Below are positions 16,494 to 24,730 of a stretch of 45,855 nucleotides of DNA, piece after piece. A model generated the notes under the pieces. The model ran no database searches. It saw nothing but the letters and a program-made list of their open reading frames with translations, and was not told the origin of the DNA. The translations under genes were made by a program, and so were the position numbers. Numbering within the stretch: the stretch's first letter is position 1; every line of letters begins with the position of its first letter. The DNA is from Actinomycetes bacterium (GTDB lineage Bacteria > Actinomycetota > Acidimicrobiia > Acidimicrobiales > RAAP-2), in assembly GCA_021791845.1 (NCBI GenBank), contig JAJYVT010000022.1:1-45855 (forward strand). The letters are read 5' to 3'.

Positions 16494-16525
16494 CGCTTCC
16501 TCGCTTCAGGTTGTGCCTCCCCGGT

Positions 16526-17692
16526 TCAGGCCGGGAGCCCTCGGTTCAGGGTGAGAAAGTCGTCGAAGGTGAACCGCCGCTGCAGCGTCAGCTCGCCACC
16601 GGGTGCCCGGGCGTAGACGGTGGGCAGGGCGATCCCGTTGAACCACGACGCCTTGACGAGCGAGTAGGCCCCCACCTCGCCGAGCACGAGCCGGGTGCCG
16701 ACGTCGAGCGGGACCTCGAAGCAGTGCTCGCCGAAGAGGTCGCCCGCCAGGCAGCTGCCCCCGGCGAGGACGTAGCGATGGCAGCCGTACTCCCGGACCG
16801 CCCGTGGCGCCCATCGGTACTCGAAGACCTCCGGGACGTGCGCCACCGAGGTGTCGAGGACGGCGACGTCCTTGCCCCCGCTGCGGAAGACGTCGACCAC
16901 GGTGGTGACGACGGCGCCGGCCCGGTTGACGAGGGAGAGGCCCGGCTCGAAGAGCACCTCCGCCCCGTAGCCGTCCTGGAGGACGTGCACCGCCCGCTCC
17001 AGCAGCTCGTTGTCGTGGGCCTCACTGAAGAGGTACCCGCCCCCGAGGTTGACCCACCGGACCTGTCGGAGCAGGGGATCGAGCCGGTCGATCAGCACCT
17101 CGACCACCTCGAGCAGGTCGGCGAAGCGGGTCGACTCGCTGTTGTCGTGGACCAGGATCCCTTCGATGCCCTCGACCGCCGCCGGTGTGCGCGTGATCGC
17201 CGTGGCGAGGTCGTTGACCGGCACCCCGAGCTTGGAGTTGCGCGCCGCAGGGTCGTAGCGTTCGTCGGGCACGAACGACAGGCCCGGGTTCACACGGATC
17301 CCTGGGCTCGTCAGCCCGGTGACAGCGGGCAGGTGCCGGCGCACGTGGCCGAGCGAGTTGAAGCTGATCCGGTCGGAGAGACGAGCCAGCTCGGCCACGT
17401 CGGCGTCACGCAGCCCGGGCGTGGTGGTGTGCACGACGCCCGTCTCGAGGACCCTGCGGGCGAGGCGCGCCTCGAACACCGAGCTGGCGTGCAGCCCGTC
17501 GAGCAGCGGGGCCACGTGCCGAAGGCCTGCCTCGAAGCTGAATGCCTTCATGGCGAGGAGGAGACGAGCCCCGGTCGGCTCGAGCACCTTGCGCGCCGCG
17601 GTGATGTCCTCCTCCATGAACAGCTCGTCGTACACGTAGGCGGGCGTCTCGATGTCGAGGTCCGCCAGCTGCGCCATTCTCGATGTGACCAT
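16526..17692 (-). CDS. PLP-dependent decarboxylase, carboxynorspermidine decarboxylase-like
   Basis: 388 aa. ATG 17692 is chosen for GAGGAG spaced 5 nt; the frame is open for another 500 nt but that DNA belongs to the divergent GNAT gene. It is a fold-type III (alanine racemase/ODC-like) enzyme: TPAYVYDE at the start of the barrel, PLP Lys49 in LLLAMKAFSF, HDNSES, WVNLGGGYLF, LFEPG for the phosphate, and near the end GEVGAYSLVKASWFNG, as in NspC. NspC removes CO2 from carboxy(nor)spermidine, but the partner dehydrogenase (CANSDH/saccharopine-dehydrogenase-like) is not in the window, so the real substrate may be another carboxy-amine or diamino acid. It is first gene of an operon with DUF3326 and divergent from a GNAT acetyltransferase. 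Confidence 0.87.
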   Translation of the reverse strand: MVTSRMAQLADLDIETPAYVYDELFMEEDITAARKVLEPTGARLLLAMKAFSFEAGLRHVAPLLDGLHASSVFEARLARRVLETGVVHTTTPGLRDADVAELARLSDRISFNSLGHVRRHLPAVTGLTSPGIRVNPGLSFVPDERYDPAARNSKLGVPVNDLATAITRTPAAVEGIEGILVHDNSESTRFADLLEVVEVLIDRLDPLLRQVRWVNLGGGYLFSEAHDNELLERAVHVLQDGYGAEVLFEPGLSLVNRAGAVVTTVVDVFRSGGKDVAVLDTSVAHVPEVFEYRWAPRAVREYGCHRYVLAGGSCLAGDLFGEHCFEVPLDVGTRLVLGEVGAYSLVKASWFNGIALPTVYARAPGGELTLQRRFTFDDFLTLNRGLPA

Positions 17693-17827
17693 TGCCGCTC
17701 CTCGATCTCCGGGTCCCATCGTGCGGGCCGCGGGTGGCACCCCACAGGGTCGTTCGGCCCTACGACCGGTCGCGACGCCGTACCTACCGTGGACGTCGAA
17801 CAGGAGCCGACCGACGGCGGGGCGCTG

Positions 17828-18490
17828 GTGATCGATCTCGAGTACTTCACGGAGCAGCGGCAGTCCGCCGAGGAGATCCTGGCCGTGGCCGCCGCCCACG
17901 TCGCGCGGCAGTGCGGGGTCCCAGCTGCATTCCGCCTCGTGCCGACGCTCGACGCGCCGGTGCGCGAACGGGTCCTTGCGCTCGGCAAGGAGGTGTTCGG
18001 TCCCGGTGGCGAGGTGTTCGACCGCCGGGCCCTGGACGAAGTGGCCGAGGACCCCGACGCTCTCTTCCTGGTGCTCGAGCTCGACGGCAGGATCGAAGGC
18101 GCCTGCTTCGGCTACTACGAGCAAGCGGGGGACGAGGTGGTGGACGGAACCGAGTTCTTCATCGACTCCGCCCTCGTCGCGCCCCGCTGGCAACGTCACC
18201 GCGTCGGCTGGCTGGCCGCCGCCGCCATCCTGCTCCTCGTCGCCGAATTCGGGGACGTCCGCCGCGTCGGCATCGCCGTGTGGAGCGGAGGTGACGTCGC
18301 GGGGCTCCTCTCGCTGTACCGCCGCTTCGGGTTCGCCGACGCCACCAGCCGACGGGTCCCCTATCCGTGCCTCGCGGTGACACTGCTCCCGGAGCGGGTG
18401 GACGGCTGGCGGGCACTGCTCGGCTTGTCGCCGGCGGACCCCGGTGCGCCGGCGGCGTCGGCGGACCGGCGCTCGCGCCCAGGTCCATGA
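17828..18490 (+). CDS. GNAT-family acetyltransferase
   Basis: 220 aa from GTG 17828 (GGCGGGG 5 nt upstream); GTG 17789 would add 13 residues but lacks a ribosome site. The core fits GNAT: FRLVPTLDAPVRERVLALGKEVF, the beta strands LFLVLELDGRIEGACFGYYE, then RWQRHRVGWLAAAAILLLVAEF as the acetyl-CoA-binding strand-helix, and LLSLYRRFGFADA as the C-terminal motif. It probably N-acetylates an amine; the acceptor is unknown. Its TGA overlaps the ATG of the MFS gene (ATGA), so acetylation and transport are translationally coupled. It is divergent from the polyamine-type decarboxylase. Confidence 0.8.
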   Translation: MIDLEYFTEQRQSAEEILAVAAAHVARQCGVPAAFRLVPTLDAPVRERVLALGKEVFGPGGEVFDRRALDEVAEDPDALFLVLELDGRIEGACFGYYEQAGDEVVDGTEFFIDSALVAPRWQRHRVGWLAAAAILLLVAEFGDVRRVGIAVWSGGDVAGLLSLYRRFGFADATSRRVPYPCLAVTLLPERVDGWRALLGLSPADPGAPAASADRRSRPGP

Positions 18491-20124
18491 CGCGCCGTCG
18501 GGCCGGTCTCGTCTGGCCGCGCCCCGACGAGCGTCGCCTGGTGGCGCGCTTCTACCTCGCGGTGGGGCTCTCCCAGGGCCTCTACCTCGTCTACCCCTTC
18601 GAGTTCGCCTACCTCTACCTCACGATGCGGCGACCGGAGTGGTCCGTCCTCCCGCTGATCGTCGCCAGCGGGACGACCATGCTCACCCAGCTCCCCACCG
18701 GCGTCCTCGCCGATCGCTGGGGCCGCAAGCGGTCCGTGCTCGCAGGCGGCGTCCTCACCGCCGTCACCTTCGTGGCCGTGCCCTCAACGGTGCGGCTCCC
18801 CGGCGCCTGGCAGCTGTACGGCACCTGCGCCGCCTTCGCCCTCTTCGGGCTGGGCGACACGATGATGATGGGCGCCGAGGAGGCGTGGGTGGTGGACAAC
18901 CTCCACGACGCCGGGCGCGCCGATCTGGTCGAGCCGTTCTTCGCCCGCCTGTTCGCCATCACCGGCTTCGGCAGCGCGCTGGCGAGCGGCCTCGCCCTGG
19001 CGATGCTGCTGACGATGCACGTCGACCAACGACTGCTCGACGTGCTGTGGTATGCAACCGCAGCAGGGTTCCTCGCCGCCATCGCCGTCGCCCTCACCAT
19101 CCCCGAGCACCGCCCGAGCGGCCCGGGGGGCGCGGACGGCGCGGGCGACCCTGACGGCGCGGACGGCGACGCCACCCTCTGGGCACGGACCAAGCAAGCA
19201 CTCCGTGTCCTCGTGCGCACCCGGAGCCTCCTCTTCCTCACGGTGGCGGTCGTGGTCGCCACCCTCTCGGGTGCCGGAGCCAACGAAGCCTTCCCGGTCT
19301 CGCTGCTCACCAAGGGCATGGACGCCCGGATGCTCGGCCCGCTGGGGATCGTCGACGGCGTGGTCGGCTTCGGCGCGCCTCTGGTCGGCCTGGTGCTCGC
19401 CCGCCGCCTGGGCGCCGAGCGGCTCCTCACCGCCGTCCTGGTGCTCGCCGGCGCGCTGGTCACGATGCTGTTCGGGGTCCAGGGGATCTGGGTCGTCCTC
19501 GTCCTCTACGTCCTCTTGGGGATGCTCGACCAGATGTGGGACCCCGTCGCACTGGCCCGGCTCCAGAAGGACATCCCGTCGCGGCACCGGGCGGCGCTGG
19601 GCTCGCTCATGTACGAGGCCGAGGGTCTGGCACAGCTCGCCGGCCTCGGGCTGTTCGGGCTGCTGCTCGGGAGCCACAGCCAGCAACTGCGGGACGCCAC
19701 CCCCGACCTCGTCGAGGCGTTCTCCGGCCGCACCCACCCCGCCGGCCCGGCCCCGATCGGGCTCTTCGGCCTGTCGGTGCCCGACCTCGCCATCGTCAGC
19801 TTCGTTCTCGTTGGGGTCCTGGCGGTCCCCTTCGTCCTCCTGAGCGGTCGCGGGGCACGGGGGAAGCCCCCGGGCCCTCCGGCGGGAGGGGACGCGGAGC
19901 GGAGCGCGGCAGGCCCGGTGCCGGCGGGCCCGACGCGGCCGGTGCTCGGAACGGCCGTGCCATCCCGAGCGCAGCGCGCCGGGGTGGCGGCGAGGGCGAC
20001 CCGGCGCGCCGCGTCGGCGGCGAAGGGCCGAATTGCCCTGTCGACTCGCCGCACCCCTGCACACACTCGTCTCGAGACCTGCCGGCGAAGAAAAGAGGAG
20101 GGTCCATCGTGCGGAACCACGTGA
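18487..20124 (+). CDS. MFS transporter with long unstructured C-terminal tail
   Basis: 545 aa from ATG 18487, overlapping the GNAT stop by 4 nt. About 12 hydrophobic segments, with the MFS loop LADRWGRKRSVLAGG near residue 80. Substrate unknown; coupling with an acetyltransferase suggests export or import of an amine or its acetyl form. The membrane part ends near residue 455 (VPFVLLSGRG). The last ~85-90 residues are Arg/Pro/Ala-rich with no visible fold, and the frame runs 16 nt into the next gene. This tail covers what would normally be the promoter region of the binding-protein gene, so the native stop may have been lost. Confidence 0.85.
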   Translation: MTRRRAGLVWPRPDERRLVARFYLAVGLSQGLYLVYPFEFAYLYLTMRRPEWSVLPLIVASGTTMLTQLPTGVLADRWGRKRSVLAGGVLTAVTFVAVPSTVRLPGAWQLYGTCAAFALFGLGDTMMMGAEEAWVVDNLHDAGRADLVEPFFARLFAITGFGSALASGLALAMLLTMHVDQRLLDVLWYATAAGFLAAIAVALTIPEHRPSGPGGADGAGDPDGADGDATLWARTKQALRVLVRTRSLLFLTVAVVVATLSGAGANEAFPVSLLTKGMDARMLGPLGIVDGVVGFGAPLVGLVLARRLGAERLLTAVLVLAGALVTMLFGVQGIWVVLVLYVLLGMLDQMWDPVALARLQKDIPSRHRAALGSLMYEAEGLAQLAGLGLFGLLLGSHSQQLRDATPDLVEAFSGRTHPAGPAPIGLFGLSVPDLAIVSFVLVGVLAVPFVLLSGRGARGKPPGPPAGGDAERSAAGPVPAGPTRPVLGTAVPSRAQRAGVAARATRRAASAAKGRIALSTRRTPAHTRLETCRRRKEEGPSCGTT

Positions 20125-21011
20125 AACCATTGGCCGTCGGCGCGCTGGCCACCGGCCTCGCCCTCGTGCTCGGTGCCTGCGGGGGCTCTGCGTCCACCAG
20201 CGGCCAGCACCAAGCCCGGGCCAACGCGGCAGTCGACGGTGCGGCCGCCCGCTTGGTCCCGGCCAAGTACAAGTCCGATGGGGTGCTCACCATCGCCACC
20301 GATGCCAGCTACGCCCCCAACGAGTTCTTCAGCTCCGACGGCAAGACCATCGTTGGGATGGACGTCGACCTGGGCAAGGCGGTCGTGGCGGCGATGGGCC
20401 TCGAGGCCGACGTGGTGAACGCCAGCTTCGACAGCATCCTGCCCGGACTGGCCTCGGGGAAGTACGACCTCGGGATCTCGTCGTTCACCGACACGAAGGA
20501 GCGTGAGCAGACGGTCACATTCGTGACCTACTTCACCGCCGGCACGTCCTTCTTCGTGCGGGCGTCCGAACAGGTGCACATCACCGGGTTGCACTCGCTG
20601 TGCGGCCTGAGCGTTGCCGTCGAGAAGGGCACGACGCAGGCGGTGGACGCCGCGGACCAGTCCGCCAAGTGCACGGCCGCGGGCAAGCAGCCCGTCACCG
20701 TCGAGATCTTCCCCGACCAGGGCGGCGCCAACCTCGCGCTCACCTCGGGACGGGCCGACGTCGCCATGGCCGACTCGCCGTTGGCCGACTACCAGGTGAA
20801 GCAGTCCAAGGGCACGCTGAAGCTCGTCGGCACGCCGTACGGGACCGCCCCCTACGGCATCGCCATGGCGAAGGACAGCCACCTGGCCCGGGCGGTGCTC
20901 GCCGCCCTCCGGCACGTGCAGTCGGATGGTGAGTACCACAAGATCCTCGCCAAGTGGGGTTTGACCGGTGGAGCGCTCGAGCATCCCGCCATCAATGCCG
21001 CCAAGAGCTGA
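20109..21011 (+). CDS. amino-acid ABC transporter substrate-binding lipoprotein (family 3)
   Basis: 300 aa from GTG 20109, preceded by GAGGAGGG at good spacing. The N-terminus is a lipoprotein signal: basic MRNHVKP, hydrophobic core, lipobox LGAC with Cys24, then a Gly/Ser/Thr linker. The mature domain has YKSDGVLTIATDASYAPNEF, GMDVDLGKAVVAAMGL, and FDSILPGLASGKYDLGIS, typical of family 3 binding proteins for polar amino acids. It begins a three-gene importer (binding protein, permease, ATPase) that continues into an acyl-CoA synthetase gene. The paralogue at 4921-5868 lacks the lipobox. Confidence 0.95.
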   Translation: MRNHVKPLAVGALATGLALVLGACGGSASTSGQHQARANAAVDGAAARLVPAKYKSDGVLTIATDASYAPNEFFSSDGKTIVGMDVDLGKAVVAAMGLEADVVNASFDSILPGLASGKYDLGISSFTDTKEREQTVTFVTYFTAGTSFFVRASEQVHITGLHSLCGLSVAVEKGTTQAVDAADQSAKCTAAGKQPVTVEIFPDQGGANLALTSGRADVAMADSPLADYQVKQSKGTLKLVGTPYGTAPYGIAMAKDSHLARAVLAALRHVQSDGEYHKILAKWGLTGGALEHPAINAAKS

Positions 21012-21015
21012 CCGG

Positions 21016-22101
21016 ATGCACGGCGAGCCGGCGCCGGGCCCGGGCGACCCACCCGGCAACCTGTTGGACGACCCGCCGGCGGCGGTGCCGGTGGTCGCGA
21101 CGTCCACGGCGCACGTCCCCCCGGCGCTCGGGCTCGCCCGGGCGGCCACCGATGGCCGGCGGCCGGCGCCACTCGACGCCACCCCGGTCCGCCACCCGGC
21201 CCGTTGGGCGGCGATGGCGGTGATCACCGTGCTGACGGCCATGTTCGTCCACACGCTCGTCACCAACCCGCGCTTCGGATGGAGCGTGGTGGCCGACTAC
21301 TTCACCGCCAGGACCACCCTGGACGGGCTGTGGGTGACCGTCGAGCTCACGATCGTGTCGATGGCCGTCGGCATCGGGCTGGGCACCGTCCTGGCGATCA
21401 TGCGCCTCTCGCCCAACCCGCTCGTCTCCTCCACCAGCTGGTTCTACATCTGGATCTTCCGCGGCACGCCAGTCATCGTGCAGATCCTCTTCTGGAACTT
21501 CATCGGCGCGCTCTTCCCCACCCTCTCCTTCGGCATCCCCTTCGGCCCGTCGTTCATCCAGGGCAGCGCCAACGACGTGGTGACGCCGTTCATCGCCGCC
21601 CTCCTCGGGCTCGGGCTCAACGAAGCGGCCTACATGGCCGAGATCGTGCGGGCCGGCATCGTCTCGGTCGACCACGGCCAGACGGAGGCATCGCTGTCCC
21701 TCGGCCTGTCGCGGATGCAGACCATGCGCCTGGTCGTCCTCCCCCAGGCCATGCGGATGATCGTCCCGCCCACCGGCAACGAGGTGATCTCGATGCTCAA
21801 GACCAGCTCGCTGGCGAGCGTCATCGCCGTCACCGAGCTCCTCTACTCGGTGCAGATCGTCTACTCCCGCACGTTCCAGCAGATCCCGATGCTGCTGGTG
21901 GCGGTGATCTGGTACCTGATCGTGACGACCGTCCTCAACGTCGGGCAGTACTACGTCGAGCGCCACTTCTCCCGCGGGTCGGCCGGATCGACGCCAACGG
22001 CGCGCGAGCGCCTCCGACGGGGCCTGCTGCCGACCCACGCCGACCCCTTCCGCTTCCGCCCGCCCGAGCCCGGGCTGCCCGACAACCCCAACCACCGATG
22101 A
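21016..22101 (+). CDS. polar amino-acid ABC transporter permease
   Basis: 361 aa from ATG 21016, 4 nt after the binding-protein stop. An unusual ~65-residue Pro/Ala/Asp-rich cytoplasmic N-terminus precedes the first membrane helix ([18 protein letters not shown]). Then come the standard HisM/GlnP helices and the EAA loop ([29 protein letters not shown]). The C-terminus adds ~40 residues rich in Arg and Pro. It partners with the binding protein upstream and the ATPase whose ATG overlaps its TGA (ATGA). Confidence 0.94.
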   Translation: MHGEPAPGPGDPPGNLLDDPPAAVPVVATSTAHVPPALGLARAATDGRRPAPLDATPVRHPARWAAMAVITVLTAMFVHTLVTNPRFGWSVVADYFTARTTLDGLWVTVELTIVSMAVGIGLGTVLAIMRLSPNPLVSSTSWFYIWIFRGTPVIVQILFWNFIGALFPTLSFGIPFGPSFIQGSANDVVTPFIAALLGLGLNEAAYMAEIVRAGIVSVDHGQTEASLSLGLSRMQTMRLVVLPQAMRMIVPPTGNEVISMLKTSSLASVIAVTELLYSVQIVYSRTFQQIPMLLVAVIWYLIVTTVLNVGQYYVERHFSRGSAGSTPTARERLRRGLLPTHADPFRFRPPEPGLPDNPNHR

Positions 22102-22862
22102 CCGACCCGATGGTGCGCGCCGAGCTGGTGGTCAAGTCCTTCGCCCACCACGACGTGCTGCGGGGCATCGACCTGGAGGTGACTCGCGGGAGCGTGGTCT
22201 GCGTCATCGGCCCCTCCGGCTCGGGCAAGTCGACCCTGCTGCGGTGCATCAACCGGCTGGAGCCGATCGACGCCGGGCGGCTGTGGGTCGACGGTGAGCT
22301 GATCGGCTACCGGCAACGGGGGGAGCGCCTGTACGAGCTGTCCGAGCGCGAGCTCGGCCGGCAACGGGCCAACATCGGGATGGTCTTCCAGCACCTGGAG
22401 CTGTTCCCCCACATGACGGCGCTCCAGAACATCACGCTCGCCCCGCGCCACGTGCACCGGCAGCAGAGGGCGGACGCGGAGAAGCGGGCCCGCGCCCTGC
22501 TGGAGCGGGTCGGCCTGGGCGACGCCGGCGACTCGTACCCCCGCCAGCTGTCGGGGGGCCAGCAACAGCGCGTGGCGATCGCCCGGGCGCTGGCGATGGC
22601 GCCGTCGCTCATCCTCTTCGACGAGCCGACCAGCGCCCTCGACCCCGAGCTCGTCGGCGAGGTCCTCGACGTGATGAAGGACCTGGCCAGGACGGGGATG
22701 ACCATGATCGTGGTCACCCACGAGATCGGCTTCGCCCGGGAGGTGGCCGACGAGGTCGTGTTCATGGACGGTGGCGTCGTCGTGGAGTCCGGGACGCCCG
22801 AGCAGGTCCTCATGGCGCCGCGCCAACCGAGGACCCAGGAGTTCCTCTCCAAGGTGCTCTGA
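22098..22862 (+). CDS. polar amino-acid ABC transporter ATPase
   Basis: 254 aa, ATG 22098, overlapping the permease stop by 4 nt. Complete motifs: Walker [10 protein letters not shown] (38-46), Q-loop in [12 protein letters not shown], signature LSGGQQQR, Walker [15 protein letters not shown], and switch [11 protein letters not shown]. It is closely similar to the ATPase at 3107-3901, suggesting an old duplication of the whole transporter. It energises uptake by the preceding permease and lipoprotein. Confidence 0.96.
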   Translation: MTDPMVRAELVVKSFAHHDVLRGIDLEVTRGSVVCVIGPSGSGKSTLLRCINRLEPIDAGRLWVDGELIGYRQRGERLYELSERELGRQRANIGMVFQHLELFPHMTALQNITLAPRHVHRQQRADAEKRARALLERVGLGDAGDSYPRQLSGGQQQRVAIARALAMAPSLILFDEPTSALDPELVGEVLDVMKDLARTGMTMIVVTHEIGFAREVADEVVFMDGGVVVESGTPEQVLMAPRQPRTQEFLSKVL

Positions 22863-22864
22863 GC

Positions 22865-22897
22865 CGAGGAGGCCGCGAGGAGGTTGCGAGGAGGTCG
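22865..22897 (+). repeat. three tandem 11-bp units, each with a Shine-Dalgarno core
   Basis: Three head-to-tail copies of CGAGGAGG followed by three variable bases (22865, 22876 and 22887) fill the gap between the ATPase stop and ATG 22900. Each copy contains GAGGAGG; only the third is at productive spacing (5 nt) from the start. Confidence 0.85.
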
Positions 22898-22899
22898 CG

Positions 22900-24711
22900 A
22901 TGGCACTGCTCGAAAGCGCATCGGGGGGCCGGGTGCCCCAAGCCTGGCCCGGGACCGTCACCGCCGCCCTGGTGTCCACCGCCGCCGCCCGGTCGGGCGA
23001 GGTGGCGCTCCGGTGGCGGCGTCCCGGTGGCGGGTGGGGCTCGTGGACGTGGAGGGACTACGCCGAGCGCGCCGCCCGGATCGCCGCCGGCCTGCGCCAG
23101 CTGGGGGTCGGACGGGGCGACCGGGTCCTGCTCATGACCCACAACCGCCCGGAGTTCCACGCCGTCGACATGGCGACGCTCCTGGTCGGGGCCGTTCCCG
23201 TCTCGATCTACAACTCGTCGTCCGCCGAGGAGGTCGGCTACGTGACCACCCACGCCGACGCGGTGATGGCCGTGGTGGAGAACGCCCAGTACCTCGAACG
23301 TTTCCCCCAGACCGGAGGGGCGCTTGGCCGGCTCCGTCAACTGGTGGTCGTCTCGGAGACCGAGGAAACGGTGCCGTCGGGCGTCGTCCCCTTCCAACAG
23401 CTGCTGGAGGCCGGATCGGCCGACCTCGATGCCGACGCCGGCGCGGTCCGCCCGCAGGACCTGGCGACGCTGATCTACACGTCGGGCACGACGGGGCCGC
23501 CGAAGGCCGTGGAGATCACCCACGCCAACGTCGCCTGGACGGTCCGGAGCATCGTCCAGGCCGTCGGCCACCACATCACCTCGTGGCGGATGATCTCGTT
23601 CCTGCCGATGGCGCACGTGGCCGAGCGGGTCGCCACCCACTACCTCCACGCCTTCGAGGGCACGGAGGTGACGACCTGCCACGATCCCCGCTTCGTCCTC
23701 GAATACCTGCACGAGGTCCGCCCCCAGGCGATCTTCGCCGTCCCGCTCGTCTGGGAGAAGGCCTACCGGTCGATACGGGCGCTCGCCGCCGCCGACCCCG
23801 ACCAGCGCCAGGCGTTCGAGGCGGCGTTGGAGGTCGGCCGCCAGGTGGCCGATGCCAGGGCGGCCGGCCGGGCGCCGAGCCCGGCGCTGGCGGCCCGGTG
23901 GAGCGAGGCGGACCGCTTGCTGTCGGTCGTGCGGGACCTGGCGGGGATGGACCAGGTCGAGGTGGCGGTCAGTGCGGCCGCGCCCATCGCCCCGGAGATC
24001 GTGGTGTTCTTCCGGTCGCTCGGCGTCCCCATGTCGGAGCTCTACGGGTTGTCGGAGTCGACCGGCCCCCTCGCCTGGGACCCGTACCGGGTCCGCCCGG
24101 GCGACGTGGGCCATCCGATCCCCGGCTGCGAGGTGCGCTTGACCCCCGACGGCGAGGTGCTGGGCCGGGGTGGGAACGTGTTCGCCGGGTACTTCAAGGA
24201 CCCCGCCAAGACGGCGGAGGCGATCGACCCGGACGGTTGGCTCCACACCGGGGACCTGGGCGTGCTGGAGGACGGCCGGCTCCGGATCGTGGGCCGCAAG
24301 AAGGACCTGATCGTCACGACCGGCGGCGAGAACGTGTCGCCGTCCACCATCGAGACCGCCCTTCGGAGCGCCCCCCTCGTGGGCCAGGCGTGCGTGGCCG
24401 GCGACCGCCGCCCGTACCTCGTGGCGCTGCTGACGGTGGACCCCGATGCGCTCGGTGCCTGGGCCGGCCAGCACGACCGGACCGGTATGGCGACCGAGGA
24501 CCTGCTCCACCTGCCCGAGCTCCGCGAGGACGTGGCCCGTCAGGTGGACGAGGTGAACCGGCGCTTCAGTCGCATCGAGCAGGTGCGGCGCTTTGCCGTC
24601 CTCGACCACGACTGGCTGGCGGACTCCGACGTGCTCACCGCCACCATGAAGGTGAAGCGCGAGCGGGTCCTGACCAAGTACGCGGCCGAGATCGACGCGC
24701 TGTACGGCTGA
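22900..24711 (+). CDS. long-chain fatty-acid-CoA ligase (AMP-binding)
   Basis: 603 aa from ATG 22900 with AGGAGG 5 nt upstream. The ANL-superfamily adenylation motifs are complete: [18 protein letters not shown] (191-208), [39 protein letters not shown], and the C-terminal catalytic-Lys region [12 protein letters not shown]. The length, [13 protein letters not shown] and [10 protein letters not shown] fit the long-chain (FadD15-like) acyl-CoA synthetases: fatty acid + ATP + CoA to acyl-CoA. It lies 37 nt after the ABC ATPase, possibly co-transcribed. In this context an acyl group for amine or amino-acid acylation is conceivable but unproven. Confidence 0.92.
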   Translation: MALLESASGGRVPQAWPGTVTAALVSTAAARSGEVALRWRRPGGGWGSWTWRDYAERAARIAAGLRQLGVGRGDRVLLMTHNRPEFHAVDMATLLVGAVPVSIYNSSSAEEVGYVTTHADAVMAVVENAQYLERFPQTGGALGRLRQLVVVSETEETVPSGVVPFQQLLEAGSADLDADAGAVRPQDLATLIYTSGTTGPPKAVEITHANVAWTVRSIVQAVGHHITSWRMISFLPMAHVAERVATHYLHAFEGTEVTTCHDPRFVLEYLHEVRPQAIFAVPLVWEKAYRSIRALAAADPDQRQAFEAALEVGRQVADARAAGRAPSPALAARWSEADRLLSVVRDLAGMDQVEVAVSAAAPIAPEIVVFFRSLGVPMSELYGLSESTGPLAWDPYRVRPGDVGHPIPGCEVRLTPDGEVLGRGGNVFAGYFKDPAKTAEAIDPDGWLHTGDLGVLEDGRLRIVGRKKDLIVTTGGENVSPSTIETALRSAPLVGQACVAGDRRPYLVALLTVDPDALGAWAGQHDRTGMATEDLLHLPELREDVARQVDEVNRRFSRIEQVRRFAVLDHDWLADSDVLTATMKVKRERVLTKYAAEIDALYG

Positions 24712-24712
24712 G

Positions 24713-24730
24713 CGCCGCGACGCCGCGGCG
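24713..24730. terminator. hairpin between convergent stops
   Basis: A 7-bp perfect stem (24713-24719 with 24724-24730) with a 4-nt loop fills almost the entire 19-nt gap between the acyl-CoA synthetase stop and the LCP stop. It is symmetric, so it could end transcripts from both sides. There is no T-tract. Confidence 0.5.

Noticed and set aside
16526-18199. Decarboxylase start moved upstream to give 557 residues
   Set aside because: The extension overlaps the divergent GNAT gene and is not conserved-looking; ATG 17692 has GAGGAG at ideal spacing.
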